NCBI RefSeq assembly: GCF_008329585.1
Contig: NZ_NPKP01000001.1
Location: forward strand, 496,001 to 560,000
DNA: 64,000 nucleotides
From: Mycolicibacterium sp. P9-22
GTDB taxonomy: Bacteria > Actinomycetota > Actinomycetes > Mycobacteriales > Mycobacteriaceae
Direction: 5' to 3'
Program-made: the position numbers and the translations under genes
Shown: piece by piece, positions 56,049 through 63,434 of the stretch
Numbering within the stretch: the first letter of the stretch is position 1
Layout of the letters: each line of letters begins with the position of its first letter
Notes under the pieces: generated by a model
Told to the model about the DNA's origin: nothing
Seen by the model: the letters and a program-made list of their open reading frames with translations, nothing else
Database searches by the model: none

Positions 56049-56958
56049 GGAAGTGGTCCACTCCGACGTCCTCGAGGACCGCCAGCGCATCATCGGTCAG
56101 CACGGCCAGCGACGAGTACAGCGTGACCAGGTAGGACGCGATGGCCGACCGGTTGATGCCGGTGAAGCGCACCGACAGGCCCGGGGCCTGCTCACCGACG
56201 AGGCCGGGCTGGAACAGGCCGACCACGCCCTGGCGCTCCTCGCCGGTGCGTACCAGGATGAACTTCGTCTTCCCGTCGATGACCGGCACCTTGTCCGAGG
56301 GCACGATCGGGATGCCGCGCCAGGTGATGAACTGGGCGCCGAACAGGCTGACCACTGGCGGGGGCACGCCGCGACGGGTCGCTTCCCGGCCGAAGGCGGC
56401 CACCCCGAGCGGGTTGGTCAGGAAGAAGGCCGGCGTCTTCCACACCTTGGTGATCAGTGAGTCGAGATCGTCGGGGGTGGGGGTGCCGCCGAGGGTCTGG
56501 ATGGTCTGCTCCGGGGTGACCTGCGACAGCAGGCCGTACTCCGGGTTGTTTACCAGCTCGGACTCCTGGCGTTCCTTGATGGTCTCGATGGTCAGTCGCA
56601 GCTGCTGGGCGACCTGGTCGTGCGGGCTGGAGTAGAGGTCCGAGACGCGGGTGTGCACATCGAGCAGGGTGGAGATGGACCGCAGGGTGTACTCGCGCGG
56701 ACTCGTCTCGTAGTCGACATAGGTCTCGGGCAGCGGGTCGTCGGTGCCTGCGCCCTCGTCCGCGTGGATCGCGACCCGGTCGGGGTTGACGACCCGGTTC
56801 ACGCGGTAGATACCGGCCTCGACGGGCACCCAGCTGAGCAGGTGCAGGAGGAAGCGCGGGGTGATGGTGGAGAGCTGGGGAACGGTCTTGGTGGCGTTGG
56901 CGAGTTGCCGTGCGGCGAGATCGCCGAGTGCCTGAGATTCGTTCTGGGCAGACGTCAT
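56035..56958 (-). CDS. Family 2A encapsulin shell protein (35-kDa antigen / SrpI type)
   Basis: A 307-residue HK97-fold shell protein that self-assembles into a protein nanocompartment. It starts MTSAQNESQALGDLAARQLA and contains PQLSTITPRFLLHLLSWVPV, YETSPREYTLRSISTLLDVH and LVRTGEERQGVVGLFQPGLV. I recognise this as the mycobacterial 35-kDa major membrane protein/antigen, now classed as family 2A encapsulin with SrpI. No cyclic-nucleotide-binding insert (family 2B) is present. GGAGG lies 8 nt before the ATG. First gene of a long minus-strand operon with its desulfurase cargo directly after it. Confidence 0.95.
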   Translation of the reverse strand: MTSAQNESQALGDLAARQLANATKTVPQLSTITPRFLLHLLSWVPVEAGIYRVNRVVNPDRVAIHADEGAGTDDPLPETYVDYETSPREYTLRSISTLLDVHTRVSDLYSSPHDQVAQQLRLTIETIKERQESELVNNPEYGLLSQVTPEQTIQTLGGTPTPDDLDSLITKVWKTPAFFLTNPLGVAAFGREATRRGVPPPVVSLFGAQFITWRGIPIVPSDKVPVIDGKTKFILVRTGEERQGVVGLFQPGLVGEQAPGLSVRFTGINRSAIASYLVTLYSSLAVLTDDALAVLEDVGVDHFHEYK

Positions 56959-56999
56959 GGTGCTACCTCCGACGGTTTCTGTTGTGCGGTGCGGCGGCC

Positions 57000-57005
57000 A
57001 CGATA
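57000..57005 (-). promoter_or_regulatory. Candidate -10 box of the encapsulin operon
   Basis: TATCGT on the minus strand, about 42 bases before the encapsulin ATG, fits TANNNT and would give a leader of roughly 35 nt containing the GGAGG ribosome binding site. It is divergent from the poly-Cys small ORF promoter. No clear -35 box was found. Confidence 0.35.
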
Positions 57006-57085
57006 CGGCCTGTGAACGATCGGCACAGCCTTAGCGCGCACCGCGACCAAAAGGCGCTCGGGCTGGCATTTCGGCGGACTTCACG

Positions 57086-57258
57086 TATGGTGGCGGCATG
57101 GCTCACGACGGATCTCAGCGCGCCGCTTTCGCGCGCTGCCTCGTGGTGCATTGTTGTTGTTGTTGATTTTCTGACGCCGGCCCTCTGCGTTTCTGCCCGC
57201 CCTTTTCTGGCGGTGCGCGGAATACGCGCTGTTCACAGCCTTCAGAAAGCCAATTGCA
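57086..57258 (+). promoter_or_regulatory. Leaderless promoter and putative cysteine-responsive attenuator leader
   Basis: TATGGT (57086-57091) lies six bases before the ATG of a 22-codon poly-Cys ORF. After that ORF's stop the leader holds TTTCTG three times (57168, 57190, 57204). The downstream gene's ribosome binding region is CAGAAAG (57243-57249). TTTCTGA at 57168-57174 is perfectly complementary to TCAGAAA at 57242-57248, with an extra G-U pair. A ribosome stalled on the Cys codons would cover 57168-57174 and free the binding site; this mechanism is inferred. Confidence 0.65.
57098..57166 (+). CDS. Leaderless poly-cysteine small ORF (22 aa) upstream of the TQXA gene
   Basis: ATG GCT CAC GAC ... 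reads MAHDGSQR... and ends CLVVHCCCC followed by TGA: four consecutive TGT codons and one further Cys. It is too short for routine gene finders. A TANNNT box six bases before the ATG indicates initiation at the mRNA 5' end. Poly-Cys leaderless ORFs have been described in mycobacteria as cysteine-responsive attenuators of sulfur genes; this one matches their form. The peptide itself is probably unimportant; translation speed through the Cys codons is the signal. Confidence 0.8.
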   Translation: MAHDGSQRAAFARCLVVHCCCC

Positions 57259-58512
57259 ATGCCTGCTCTTGCTCTGCACACCCCCGCTCGCACCCCGGTC
57301 ACGGTTCGCCGCTCGGTGCGCCGCACCGCCGACGTCCCCCGGATGACGCGGTACCGCGGCGGCACCTACTCCTCGACGGTGGACACCGTGGTGTTCGCCG
57401 ACGGCAGTACCGCCCGCACCGACCTGATCCGGCTCAACCCGAATATCGACGCGTACTCCCTGGATTTCGCGGGCGTGGCACCGACCCGGCCGTCGCGATA
57501 CCGGCCGGCCAACTGGTCCGCGGTGCCGAATGCGTCGGCCCGTGCGTACGAGGCCGAGGTGGACTGGATCATCCGCAATTCCTTTCCGACGCTGGGCACG
57601 GTCGAGTTGAGCAGGCGGCTGCGTGCGGCGGGGCATCTGAGCGGGCAGGCACACCTGGCCGACCATGAGGCCATCGCCGCCACCCAGGCCGCCATCTGGC
57701 GTTTCACCAACGGTCTGGAACTGGACAACCACCCACTCGACGTTCCGGTGACGACCGCCGTAGCGCCGGGAAGCGTCACCTTCGAATTCGACGGTGAGCC
57801 GCAATTAGCCAGCTACACAGTGCAATTGAGCGCCGGCGCGGCGGTCTCGCTGGTATTGCAGAAGTCGGTGGACGGTGTGCGGTGGCGTGATGTCGCGGCG
57901 TCCGGTCTCAACGTGCCGGCAGGCCAGGGCCGCCACCGCCGCAGCATCGGCTACGGCGCCACCACCTCGGAGGCCCGGCCGGGACGGGCGCAACGCGGCT
58001 ACCGGTTCTACCGTTTGCAGGTCATTGCGGAGCGGGATGTCGACATCGAGGACGTGACCTTCACGCTGCACGGGGCCGGTCGCTACCGCAACGCCGAGCG
58101 GGTCGTCGCACTGTATGACCACCTGGTCGCCGGTGCGCGCGCGGCGCGGCGCCGCACCGTGGTGCCACGGCTGACCGCGGACCGCGCCGTCGTCGACGCC
58201 GCGGGTATCGCCGGGCCGTTCGGATTCCACGCCACCGATGCCGCGGCGCTGACGGTGTCCTCCGGCGAGATCGTCGACGCCGACGGTGCGCCGATCAGCG
58301 CCCCGGTGCTCCCGGGGCGCGACATCTACCTGCGCGGGCAGCTGCCGGGCACACCGGTGACCGTCACTGCGAGCGTCCCCGCTGCCGGGGACGGCTTCGG
58401 CGGACGGGTCATCACCGGTGTCGCGCACGACGACGAGCGGCTGACACCGGTCGCGCTGGCCATACCCGCACCGACCGTCATCGACTTCGAGATCACGCTC
58501 GTCGCGCGCTGA
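57259..58512 (+). CDS. TED/TQXA-domain-like protein without cysteines
   Basis: A 417-residue protein. Residues 35-155 fit the thioester (TQXA) domain: IDAYSLDFAGVAP, VDWIIRNSFPTL, and HEAIAATQAAIWRFTNG with the TQxA motif. The domain normally forms a Cys-Gln thioester, but the cysteine position is Ser67 and I see no cysteine anywhere in the protein. Beta-rich Ig-like regions follow (VTFEFDGEPQLASYTVQLSA ... PGRDIYLRGQLPGTPVTVTA). No signal peptide or membrane helix is evident, unlike surface-attached TED proteins. It lies behind a poly-Cys attenuator, so it may be induced by cysteine starvation; a cysteine-free product suits that. Function unknown. Confidence 0.8.
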   Translation: MPALALHTPARTPVTVRRSVRRTADVPRMTRYRGGTYSSTVDTVVFADGSTARTDLIRLNPNIDAYSLDFAGVAPTRPSRYRPANWSAVPNASARAYEAEVDWIIRNSFPTLGTVELSRRLRAAGHLSGQAHLADHEAIAATQAAIWRFTNGLELDNHPLDVPVTTAVAPGSVTFEFDGEPQLASYTVQLSAGAAVSLVLQKSVDGVRWRDVAASGLNVPAGQGRHRRSIGYGATTSEARPGRAQRGYRFYRLQVIAERDVDIEDVTFTLHGAGRYRNAERVVALYDHLVAGARAARRRTVVPRLTADRAVVDAAGIAGPFGFHATDAAALTVSSGEIVDADGAPISAPVLPGRDIYLRGQLPGTPVTVTASVPAAGDGFGGRVITGVAHDDERLTPVALAIPAPTVIDFEITLVAR

Positions 58513-58521
58513 CCCGGCCCG

Positions 58522-60510
58522 TCAGGCAGGCGCGTTCGCGGGCTGGAAGACGCCGGTGCTGTCGGCCTCTTCCTCGGCGCGGATGACGTGCACCACCGCA
58601 TTGATCAGTGCCAGGTGGGTGAACGCCTGCGGGAAGTTGCCCAGGTGGCGCCCGGTGCGTGGCTCGATCTCCTCGGCGTAGAGGTGCAGTGGGCTGGCGA
58701 AGGACAGCAGCCGCTCGCACAACCGCTTGGCCCGACTGACCTCGCCGATCTCGACCAGCGCCGACACCAGCCAGAACGAACAGATGGTGAAGGTGCCCTC
58801 CTCGCCGGCCAGGCCGTCGTCGGTCTCGTCGGTCCGGTAACGCAGCACCAGTCCGTCCTCGGTGAGCTCCTCGGCGATGGCCAGCACGGTGGCCCGGATG
58901 CGCGGATCGTCCGAGGGCAGGAACCGGGTGAGCACCGCGAGCAACAGGGATGCGTCGAGGGCGTCGTCGCCGTAGCGCTGGGTGAGCACGCCGCGGGAAT
59001 CCACACCGTGAGCCAGGATGTCGGCCCGGATCTCCTCGGCGATGGTGCTCCACTGCTGCGCGTAGCTCTTCTCACCCTGCAGCTCGGCCAGCTTGGCTCC
59101 ACGGTCCAGCGCCACCCAGCACATGATCTTGCTGGACGTGAAGTGCTGCGGTTCGCCGCGCACCTCCCAGATACCGCGGTCGGGTTCGCGCCAGTGCTTG
59201 ATGGCTTCCTCGACCTGATTCTTCAGGATCGGCCACAACGCCTCGGGCATCTGCTCGCGCGACTTGGCGTGCAGGTACACCGAATCCAGCATGGTGCCCC
59301 AGATGTCGTGCTGCATCTGGTTGTACGCGCCGTTGCCGATACGCACCGGCCGGGAATTGTCGTAGCCGGACAGGTGGTGTAATTCCTCCTCCACCAGGCT
59401 GCGTTCTCCGCCCACCCCGTACATCACCTGCAGCGGGTGCCGTTCGCCGTTGGTGGCCCCGGACACGTCGGCGATGAAGGAGAAGAAATCGTCGGCCTCG
59501 CGGTCGAGTCCGAGCGTGTAGAGACCCCACAACGCGAAGGTGGAATCCCGTATCCACGAATAGCGGTAGTCCCAGTTGCGTTCTCCCTGAGGAGTTTCCG
59601 GCAATGATGTGCTGCTGGCGGCGAGCAGGGCTCCGGTCGGCGAGTACACCAGGCCCTTCAACGTCAGTGCGCTGCGTTGCAGGTACGCCCGCCACGGGTG
59701 GTCGGGGAAATCGCCGATGTTGATCCACTGCCGCCACGACTCGCTGGTCTTCCACATCTTGTCCGCGGCTTCCTCGAAGTTCTGCGGGGCAGGGTGTTTG
59801 GACCAGCTGAGTGCCACGAACACCTTGTCGCCCTCGGTGAGGCGGGTGCGGGCGCGGGCCTCGTGCCCCTCCAGGCCGATGCGCAGGTTGGTGGTCAGCC
59901 GCAGCGTCGGATTGGCCTCGGGGTCCTTGCGGGCGCGGGCGATCGCCTCGCCGTAGGCCGAGGATGAGTACTCCCAGGTCGCCGGGCTGCGGCCGTAGTC
60001 GAAGTTCGGCTCGCAGCTCATCACGAGTTCGACGGTGCCGCTGACGCAGCGCACGGTGCGCAACAGGATGTGTTCGGCGTCCCAGTCGGTGGGGGTACGG
60101 CGGTGGGTCCGTGACCGGGTCTCGGTGTCGTGCCATGGGCCCATCACCAGGGCGTCCCGCACGATCATCCAGCCGGTATGGGTTTGCCAGGTGGTCTCCA
60201 TGATGAGGCTGCCGGGCAGGTAACGCCGCGCCGAGGGCACCGAGACGCCGTACGGGCTCAGCTTGAAGTGACCGGCACCACGGTCCAGGATGGCGCCGAA
60301 CACGCTGGGCGAATCCGGGCGCGGCACGCACATCCATTCCACCGCGCCCGCCGAGGACACCAGGCAGGTGTTCTCGCAGTCGGACAGGAACGCGTAATCC
60401 GCGATGGGCGGGAACGGGTTTCGCAGGGCTCCGGACGGGGCGTAGGCGATGGGAGCCGATGCCGTGAACGGTGTCGGCGTCGGCTTGTGCTCGGTATGTT
60501 CCAGAACCAT
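58522..60510 (-). CDS. Trehalase, glycoside hydrolase family 15
   Basis: A 662-residue GH15 enzyme hydrolysing trehalose to glucose, as characterised for the M. smegmatis homologue, which I recognise closely. Visible: NPFPPIADYAFLSDCENTCL, VEWMCVPRPDSPSVFG, ERNWDYRYSWIRDSTFALWG, the (alpha/alpha)6 catalytic region DNSRPVRIGNGAYNQMQHDI and GEEGTFTICSFWLVSALVEI. The start MVLEHTEHK at 60510 is preferred by analogy; ATG codons 3-4 triplets upstream are alternatives. Convergent with the TQXA gene. Confidence 0.9.
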   Translation of the reverse strand: MVLEHTEHKPTPTPFTASAPIAYAPSGALRNPFPPIADYAFLSDCENTCLVSSAGAVEWMCVPRPDSPSVFGAILDRGAGHFKLSPYGVSVPSARRYLPGSLIMETTWQTHTGWMIVRDALVMGPWHDTETRSRTHRRTPTDWDAEHILLRTVRCVSGTVELVMSCEPNFDYGRSPATWEYSSSAYGEAIARARKDPEANPTLRLTTNLRIGLEGHEARARTRLTEGDKVFVALSWSKHPAPQNFEEAADKMWKTSESWRQWINIGDFPDHPWRAYLQRSALTLKGLVYSPTGALLAASSTSLPETPQGERNWDYRYSWIRDSTFALWGLYTLGLDREADDFFSFIADVSGATNGERHPLQVMYGVGGERSLVEEELHHLSGYDNSRPVRIGNGAYNQMQHDIWGTMLDSVYLHAKSREQMPEALWPILKNQVEEAIKHWREPDRGIWEVRGEPQHFTSSKIMCWVALDRGAKLAELQGEKSYAQQWSTIAEEIRADILAHGVDSRGVLTQRYGDDALDASLLLAVLTRFLPSDDPRIRATVLAIAEELTEDGLVLRYRTDETDDGLAGEEGTFTICSFWLVSALVEIGEVSRAKRLCERLLSFASPLHLYAEEIEPRTGRHLGNFPQAFTHLALINAVVHVIRAEEEADSTGVFQPANAPA

Positions 60511-60564
60511 GTCGCCCATCATGGGTGCAGAATCCGCCGCCGTCTAGTTGTCGTGCTCGGGGTG

Positions 60565-61773
60565 TCAGCGCCGGGCGAACGCCGGTATGTGCTCTGGTAA
60601 CGGCCCGATCGCGACGCCGTAGCCGATGATCCTGCGCAGCAGCGCAACCCGGCCGACCAATCGCACGCCGGCCGGCACCCGTACGGGGGCACCTTCGGAC
60701 ACCGCGACGGCGATCACCCGGTTGTGGACGGTTCGCTGGGCGCCCTGGACCAGCACGGTGGGCAGCCACCGACGGATCTGCACACGCCGCAGGTGGCGTG
60801 TCGTCACCGCGCCGGAGCGCAGCGGATCGGCGAGCAGGCGAGCGGCTGCCACGGCGTCGGCCACCGCCAGGTTGATTCCCACGCCGCCCACCGGGGACAT
60901 CGCGTGAGCTGCGTCACCGATGAACAACAACCCGTCGGTGTACCAGCGCTTCAACCGATTCAACTGCACATCAAGCAGTTTCACGTCGTCGAAGGAGGCG
61001 ACCGAGCCGATCCGGTCGGCGATCCACGGTACGACCGCGGTGACCCGCCGGTGCAGCGACTCGATCCCTTCGGAGCGCAGTCGCTGGTCGGAGCCCTTAG
61101 GGATGACGAACGCGCACTGGAAATAGTCGCCGCGGTCGATCATGGCCACCACGTGACCGGCGCCCATCGCCCCGGCAAGGCCCGCCGGGTCCGCTTCGGC
61201 GCGCGGCACCCGAAACCACCAGACATCCATCGGTGCGCCAAAGCTCCTGGGCACCAATCCCATTGTCGACCTCAATGTCGAACCCCGGCCGTCACAGGCC
61301 ACCGTCAACGGGGCGTGGATTTCGCGCTCTTCGCCGTGCTCATCGCGATAGCGCACGCCGTACACCCGGCCGGACTGCCGTAGCGGTCCGAGCACCTCGC
61401 TGTGGCGCAGCAGCGTGAATGTCGGTTCCTGTTCGGCCGCTTGGGCCAGCAGTTCCAGGAAATCCCATTGCGGCACCAGGGCTATGTGTTTGTGGGCGCC
61501 GGGCAGGTGGCGCAGATCGACCTCGACGGGAACTCCCTGCACCGACAGTCGCAGCGATTCGATCAGCCGATGCGGTACCGCGGCGAAGCCTTCACCGAGA
61601 CCGAGTTCGTCGAGCAGGCCCAAGGTGCTGGCATGCACGGTGTCCCCGCGGAAATCGCGCAGGAAATCGGCATGCTTCTCCAGCACGGTGACATCCACAC
61701 CGGCCCTGGCCAGCAGCAGGCCCAGCATCATCCCCGCCGGCCCGCCGCCGACGATCACACACCCCGTGGACAT
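60565..61773 (-). CDS. FAD-dependent aromatic-ring-type monooxygenase (PF01494 family)
   Basis: A 402-residue flavoprotein: N-terminal Rossmann VIVGGGPAGMMLGLLLARAG, a DG motif APLTVACDGRGSTLRSTMGL and the second FAD motif LLFIGDAAHAMSPVGGVGINLAVADAVAAARLLA. These place it in the UbiH/p-hydroxybenzoate hydroxylase group; substrate unknown. The C-terminal basic tail is short. Divergent from a tiny membrane-protein pair. Confidence 0.9.
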   Translation of the reverse strand: MSTGCVIVGGGPAGMMLGLLLARAGVDVTVLEKHADFLRDFRGDTVHASTLGLLDELGLGEGFAAVPHRLIESLRLSVQGVPVEVDLRHLPGAHKHIALVPQWDFLELLAQAAEQEPTFTLLRHSEVLGPLRQSGRVYGVRYRDEHGEEREIHAPLTVACDGRGSTLRSTMGLVPRSFGAPMDVWWFRVPRAEADPAGLAGAMGAGHVVAMIDRGDYFQCAFVIPKGSDQRLRSEGIESLHRRVTAVVPWIADRIGSVASFDDVKLLDVQLNRLKRWYTDGLLFIGDAAHAMSPVGGVGINLAVADAVAAARLLADPLRSGAVTTRHLRRVQIRRWLPTVLVQGAQRTVHNRVIAVAVSEGAPVRVPAGVRLVGRVALLRRIIGYGVAIGPLPEHIPAFARR

Positions 61774-61817
61774 GACTACATCGTGGCACCGAACGCGGTC
61801 GCACTACTGTGGTTCTC

Positions 61818-62012
61818 GTGGGTGAATTCCTGAGCTGGTGGGACGGCGTCGAACTCTGGCTGTCCGGGCTCGGTTTCCTCGCCCAGACCGCCATCGTGAT
61901 GCCGATCGTCCTGGTGTTGGCCTACGGGATCGCCGTGGTCCTCGACGGCGCCCTCGGCAACGGGATCCGGCAGCTGCGCCGGGCATTGCACCAGGATGAG
62001 GAGCCTTCGTGA
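61818..62012 (+). CDS. Tiny one-helix membrane protein (64 aa)
   Basis: VGEFLSWWDGVELWLSGLGF, then a hydrophobic segment AQTAIVMPIVLVLAYGIAVV and a charged tail ending HQDEEPS. GTG at 61818 is chosen because TACTGT lies exactly seven bases upstream (leaderless); an in-frame GTG three codons earlier would fall inside that box. Position between the FAD enzyme and subI recalls the small Rv2401 proteins. Function unknown. Confidence 0.65.
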   Translation: MGEFLSWWDGVELWLSGLGFLAQTAIVMPIVLVLAYGIAVVLDGALGNGIRQLRRALHQDEEPS

Positions 62013-62095
62013 ACCAGATGCCGCGGTCGCGGGTGACGCTGGCGCTGGCCGCCCTGGTGATCCTGGTGGTCCTGATGTGGCTGCTGGCGCGCTGA
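62009..62095 (+). CDS. Tiny membrane peptide (28 aa)
   Basis: GTG overlaps the previous stop as GTGA, with GATGAGGAG upstream. It encodes MNQMPRSRVTLALAAL then VILVVLMWLLAR, a basic N-terminus and one membrane helix. The coupling and ribosome binding site support translation. Such coupled small membrane peptides often act as subunits or modulators; nothing more can be said. Confidence 0.55.
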   Translation: MNQMPRSRVTLALAALVILVVLMWLLAR

Positions 62096-62151
62096 ATTCG
62101 GGGCGAGGGGCGACGAACGTGCCCTCATCAGGCACTCTGCCCCGATTCTGG

Positions 62152-62376
62152 TACTCTTCCGGCCATGCACGCAGTGACCGGCAACAAGAGCGGCCATATC
62201 TTGGCCCTCATTGCCGTGGGTTTTTCCGCTGTTGCTGATGTCTGTTGTTGTCGCTGACACCACACCCGTCTGCGGTTTGGCGTTGGTAGCGGCATGTGAA
62301 TGCGTCGCGCACTGATCCATCACCTTTCCGTATGTACGGCAGCCCCGCCCCGTATCCCGCCCCGGAAAGGTTTTCC
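62152..62376 (+). promoter_or_regulatory. Leaderless promoter and attenuator leader of subI
   Basis: TACTCT (62152-62157) stands seven bases before the ATG of a poly-Cys small ORF. Downstream, ACCTTTCCG (62322-62330) is perfectly complementary over 9 bases to CGGAAAGGT (62363-62371), which contains the subI ribosome binding site GGAAAGG six bases before its ATG. The helix would hide the site. Cysteine shortage, sensed as slow translation of the Cys codons, would be expected to open it. Confidence 0.75.
62165..62257 (+). CDS. Leaderless poly-cysteine small ORF (30 aa) upstream of subI
   Basis: Reads MHAVTGNKSGHILALI... and ends DVCCCR followed by TGA, with three consecutive TGT codons. A TANNNT box is spaced seven bases before the ATG. 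It matches the poly-Cys leaderless ORF class reported in M. smegmatis, including, as I recall, one in front of the sulfate-binding protein gene. Role: cis-acting cysteine sensor for the subI-cysTWA sulfate importer. Confidence 0.85.
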   Translation: MHAVTGNKSGHILALIAVGFSAVADVCCCR

Positions 62377-63399
62377 ATGCGCAACGCCCTGACCTCCACC
62401 AAACGCTGGAGCGCGCTCACCGCTCTCGCGCTGTCCACCACGCTCCTCGCGGCGTGCGGCGGCGGAGCCAGCGATGTCGCCGGTGAGGGGAATTCCGCCG
62501 ATGCCGACACCACGCTGACCCTGGTCGCGTACGCGGTGCCGGAACCGGGCTGGTCGAAGGTCGGGCCGGTGTTCGCCGGCACCGAAGAGGGCAAGGGCGT
62601 CGGTGTCACCGCCTCCTACGGCGCGTCGGGAGATCAGTCTCGCGGTGTGGAATCCGGTAAGCCCGCCGACGTGGTCAACTTCTCGGTCGAGCCCGACATC
62701 ACCCGGCTGGTGAAGGCCGGACTGGTCGACGAGGACTGGAACGCCGGTGTCCAGAAGGGTGTGCCGTTCGGGTCTGTGGTCAGCCTCGCCGTCCGCGAGG
62801 GCAACCCGAAGAACATCCGCGACTGGGACGACTTGCTCAAGCCCGGCGTGGAGGTCATCACGCCCAGCCCGCTGAGCTCGGGCTCGGCGAAGTGGAACCT
62901 GCTGGCTCCGTACGCGGCCAAGAGCAATGGCGGCCAGGATCACGCCGCCGGTATCGCCTTCGTACAGGAACTGGTCAGCCAGCACGTCAAGCTGCGTCCC
63001 GGTTCGGGCCGCGAGGCCACAGACGTCTTCCGTCAGGGCACCGGCGATGTGCTGCTCGCCTATGAGAACGAGGCACTGCACTACGACCTGGAGTACGTGA
63101 CGCCCCCGCAGACCTTCAAGATCGAGAACCCGGTCGCCGTGGTCAACACCAGCAAGCACCTGGACAAGGCCACCGAATTCGTGAACTTCCAGTACACACC
63201 GGAGGCGCAGAAGGTGTGGGCCGAGGCCGGTTTCCGGCCCGTCGATCCCGCGGTCGCCGCCGAGTTCGCGGACAAGTTCCCGGCACCGGAGAAGCTGTGG
63301 ACCATCGCCGATCTCGGGGGCTGGTCCAAGGTCGACGCCCAGCTGTTCGACAAGGAGAACGGCGAGGTCACCAAGATCTACAAGCAGGCCACTGGTTAG
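62377..63399 (+). CDS. subI: Sulfate-binding lipoprotein of the sulfate ABC importer
   Basis: A 340-residue periplasmic-type binding lipoprotein. The signal peptide ends in the lipobox LLAACGGG. Family strings: LTLVAYAVPEPGWSKVGPVF, TASYGASGDQSRGVESGKPADVVNFS, IRDWDDLLKPGVEVITPSPLSSGSAKWN and GTGDVLLAYENEA. It captures sulfate (or thiosulfate) for CysT/W/A. ATG at 62377 with GGAAAGG 6 nt upstream; the in-frame extension upstream lies in the leader and lacks a site. Confidence 0.95.
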   Translation: MRNALTSTKRWSALTALALSTTLLAACGGGASDVAGEGNSADADTTLTLVAYAVPEPGWSKVGPVFAGTEEGKGVGVTASYGASGDQSRGVESGKPADVVNFSVEPDITRLVKAGLVDEDWNAGVQKGVPFGSVVSLAVREGNPKNIRDWDDLLKPGVEVITPSPLSSGSAKWNLLAPYAAKSNGGQDHAAGIAFVQELVSQHVKLRPGSGREATDVFRQGTGDVLLAYENEALHYDLEYVTPPQTFKIENPVAVVNTSKHLDKATEFVNFQYTPEAQKVWAEAGFRPVDPAVAAEFADKFPAPEKLWTIADLGGWSKVDAQLFDKENGEVTKIYKQATG

Positions 63400-63434
63400 G
63401 CCACGACAGGGACAAGCGAGAGCACGGTCGCGCA

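Noticed and set aside
45905..56958. Canonical ANTAR target (paired hexaloop hairpins with A1 and G4)
   Set aside because: I looked in the gaps of the operon and found hairpins, but none with two adjacent hexaloops of the right bases. A covariance search is needed before any claim.
56959..57258. SAM or cobalamin riboswitch in the sulfur region
   Set aside because: No conserved riboswitch cores were recognised; the poly-Cys ORF explains the leader better.
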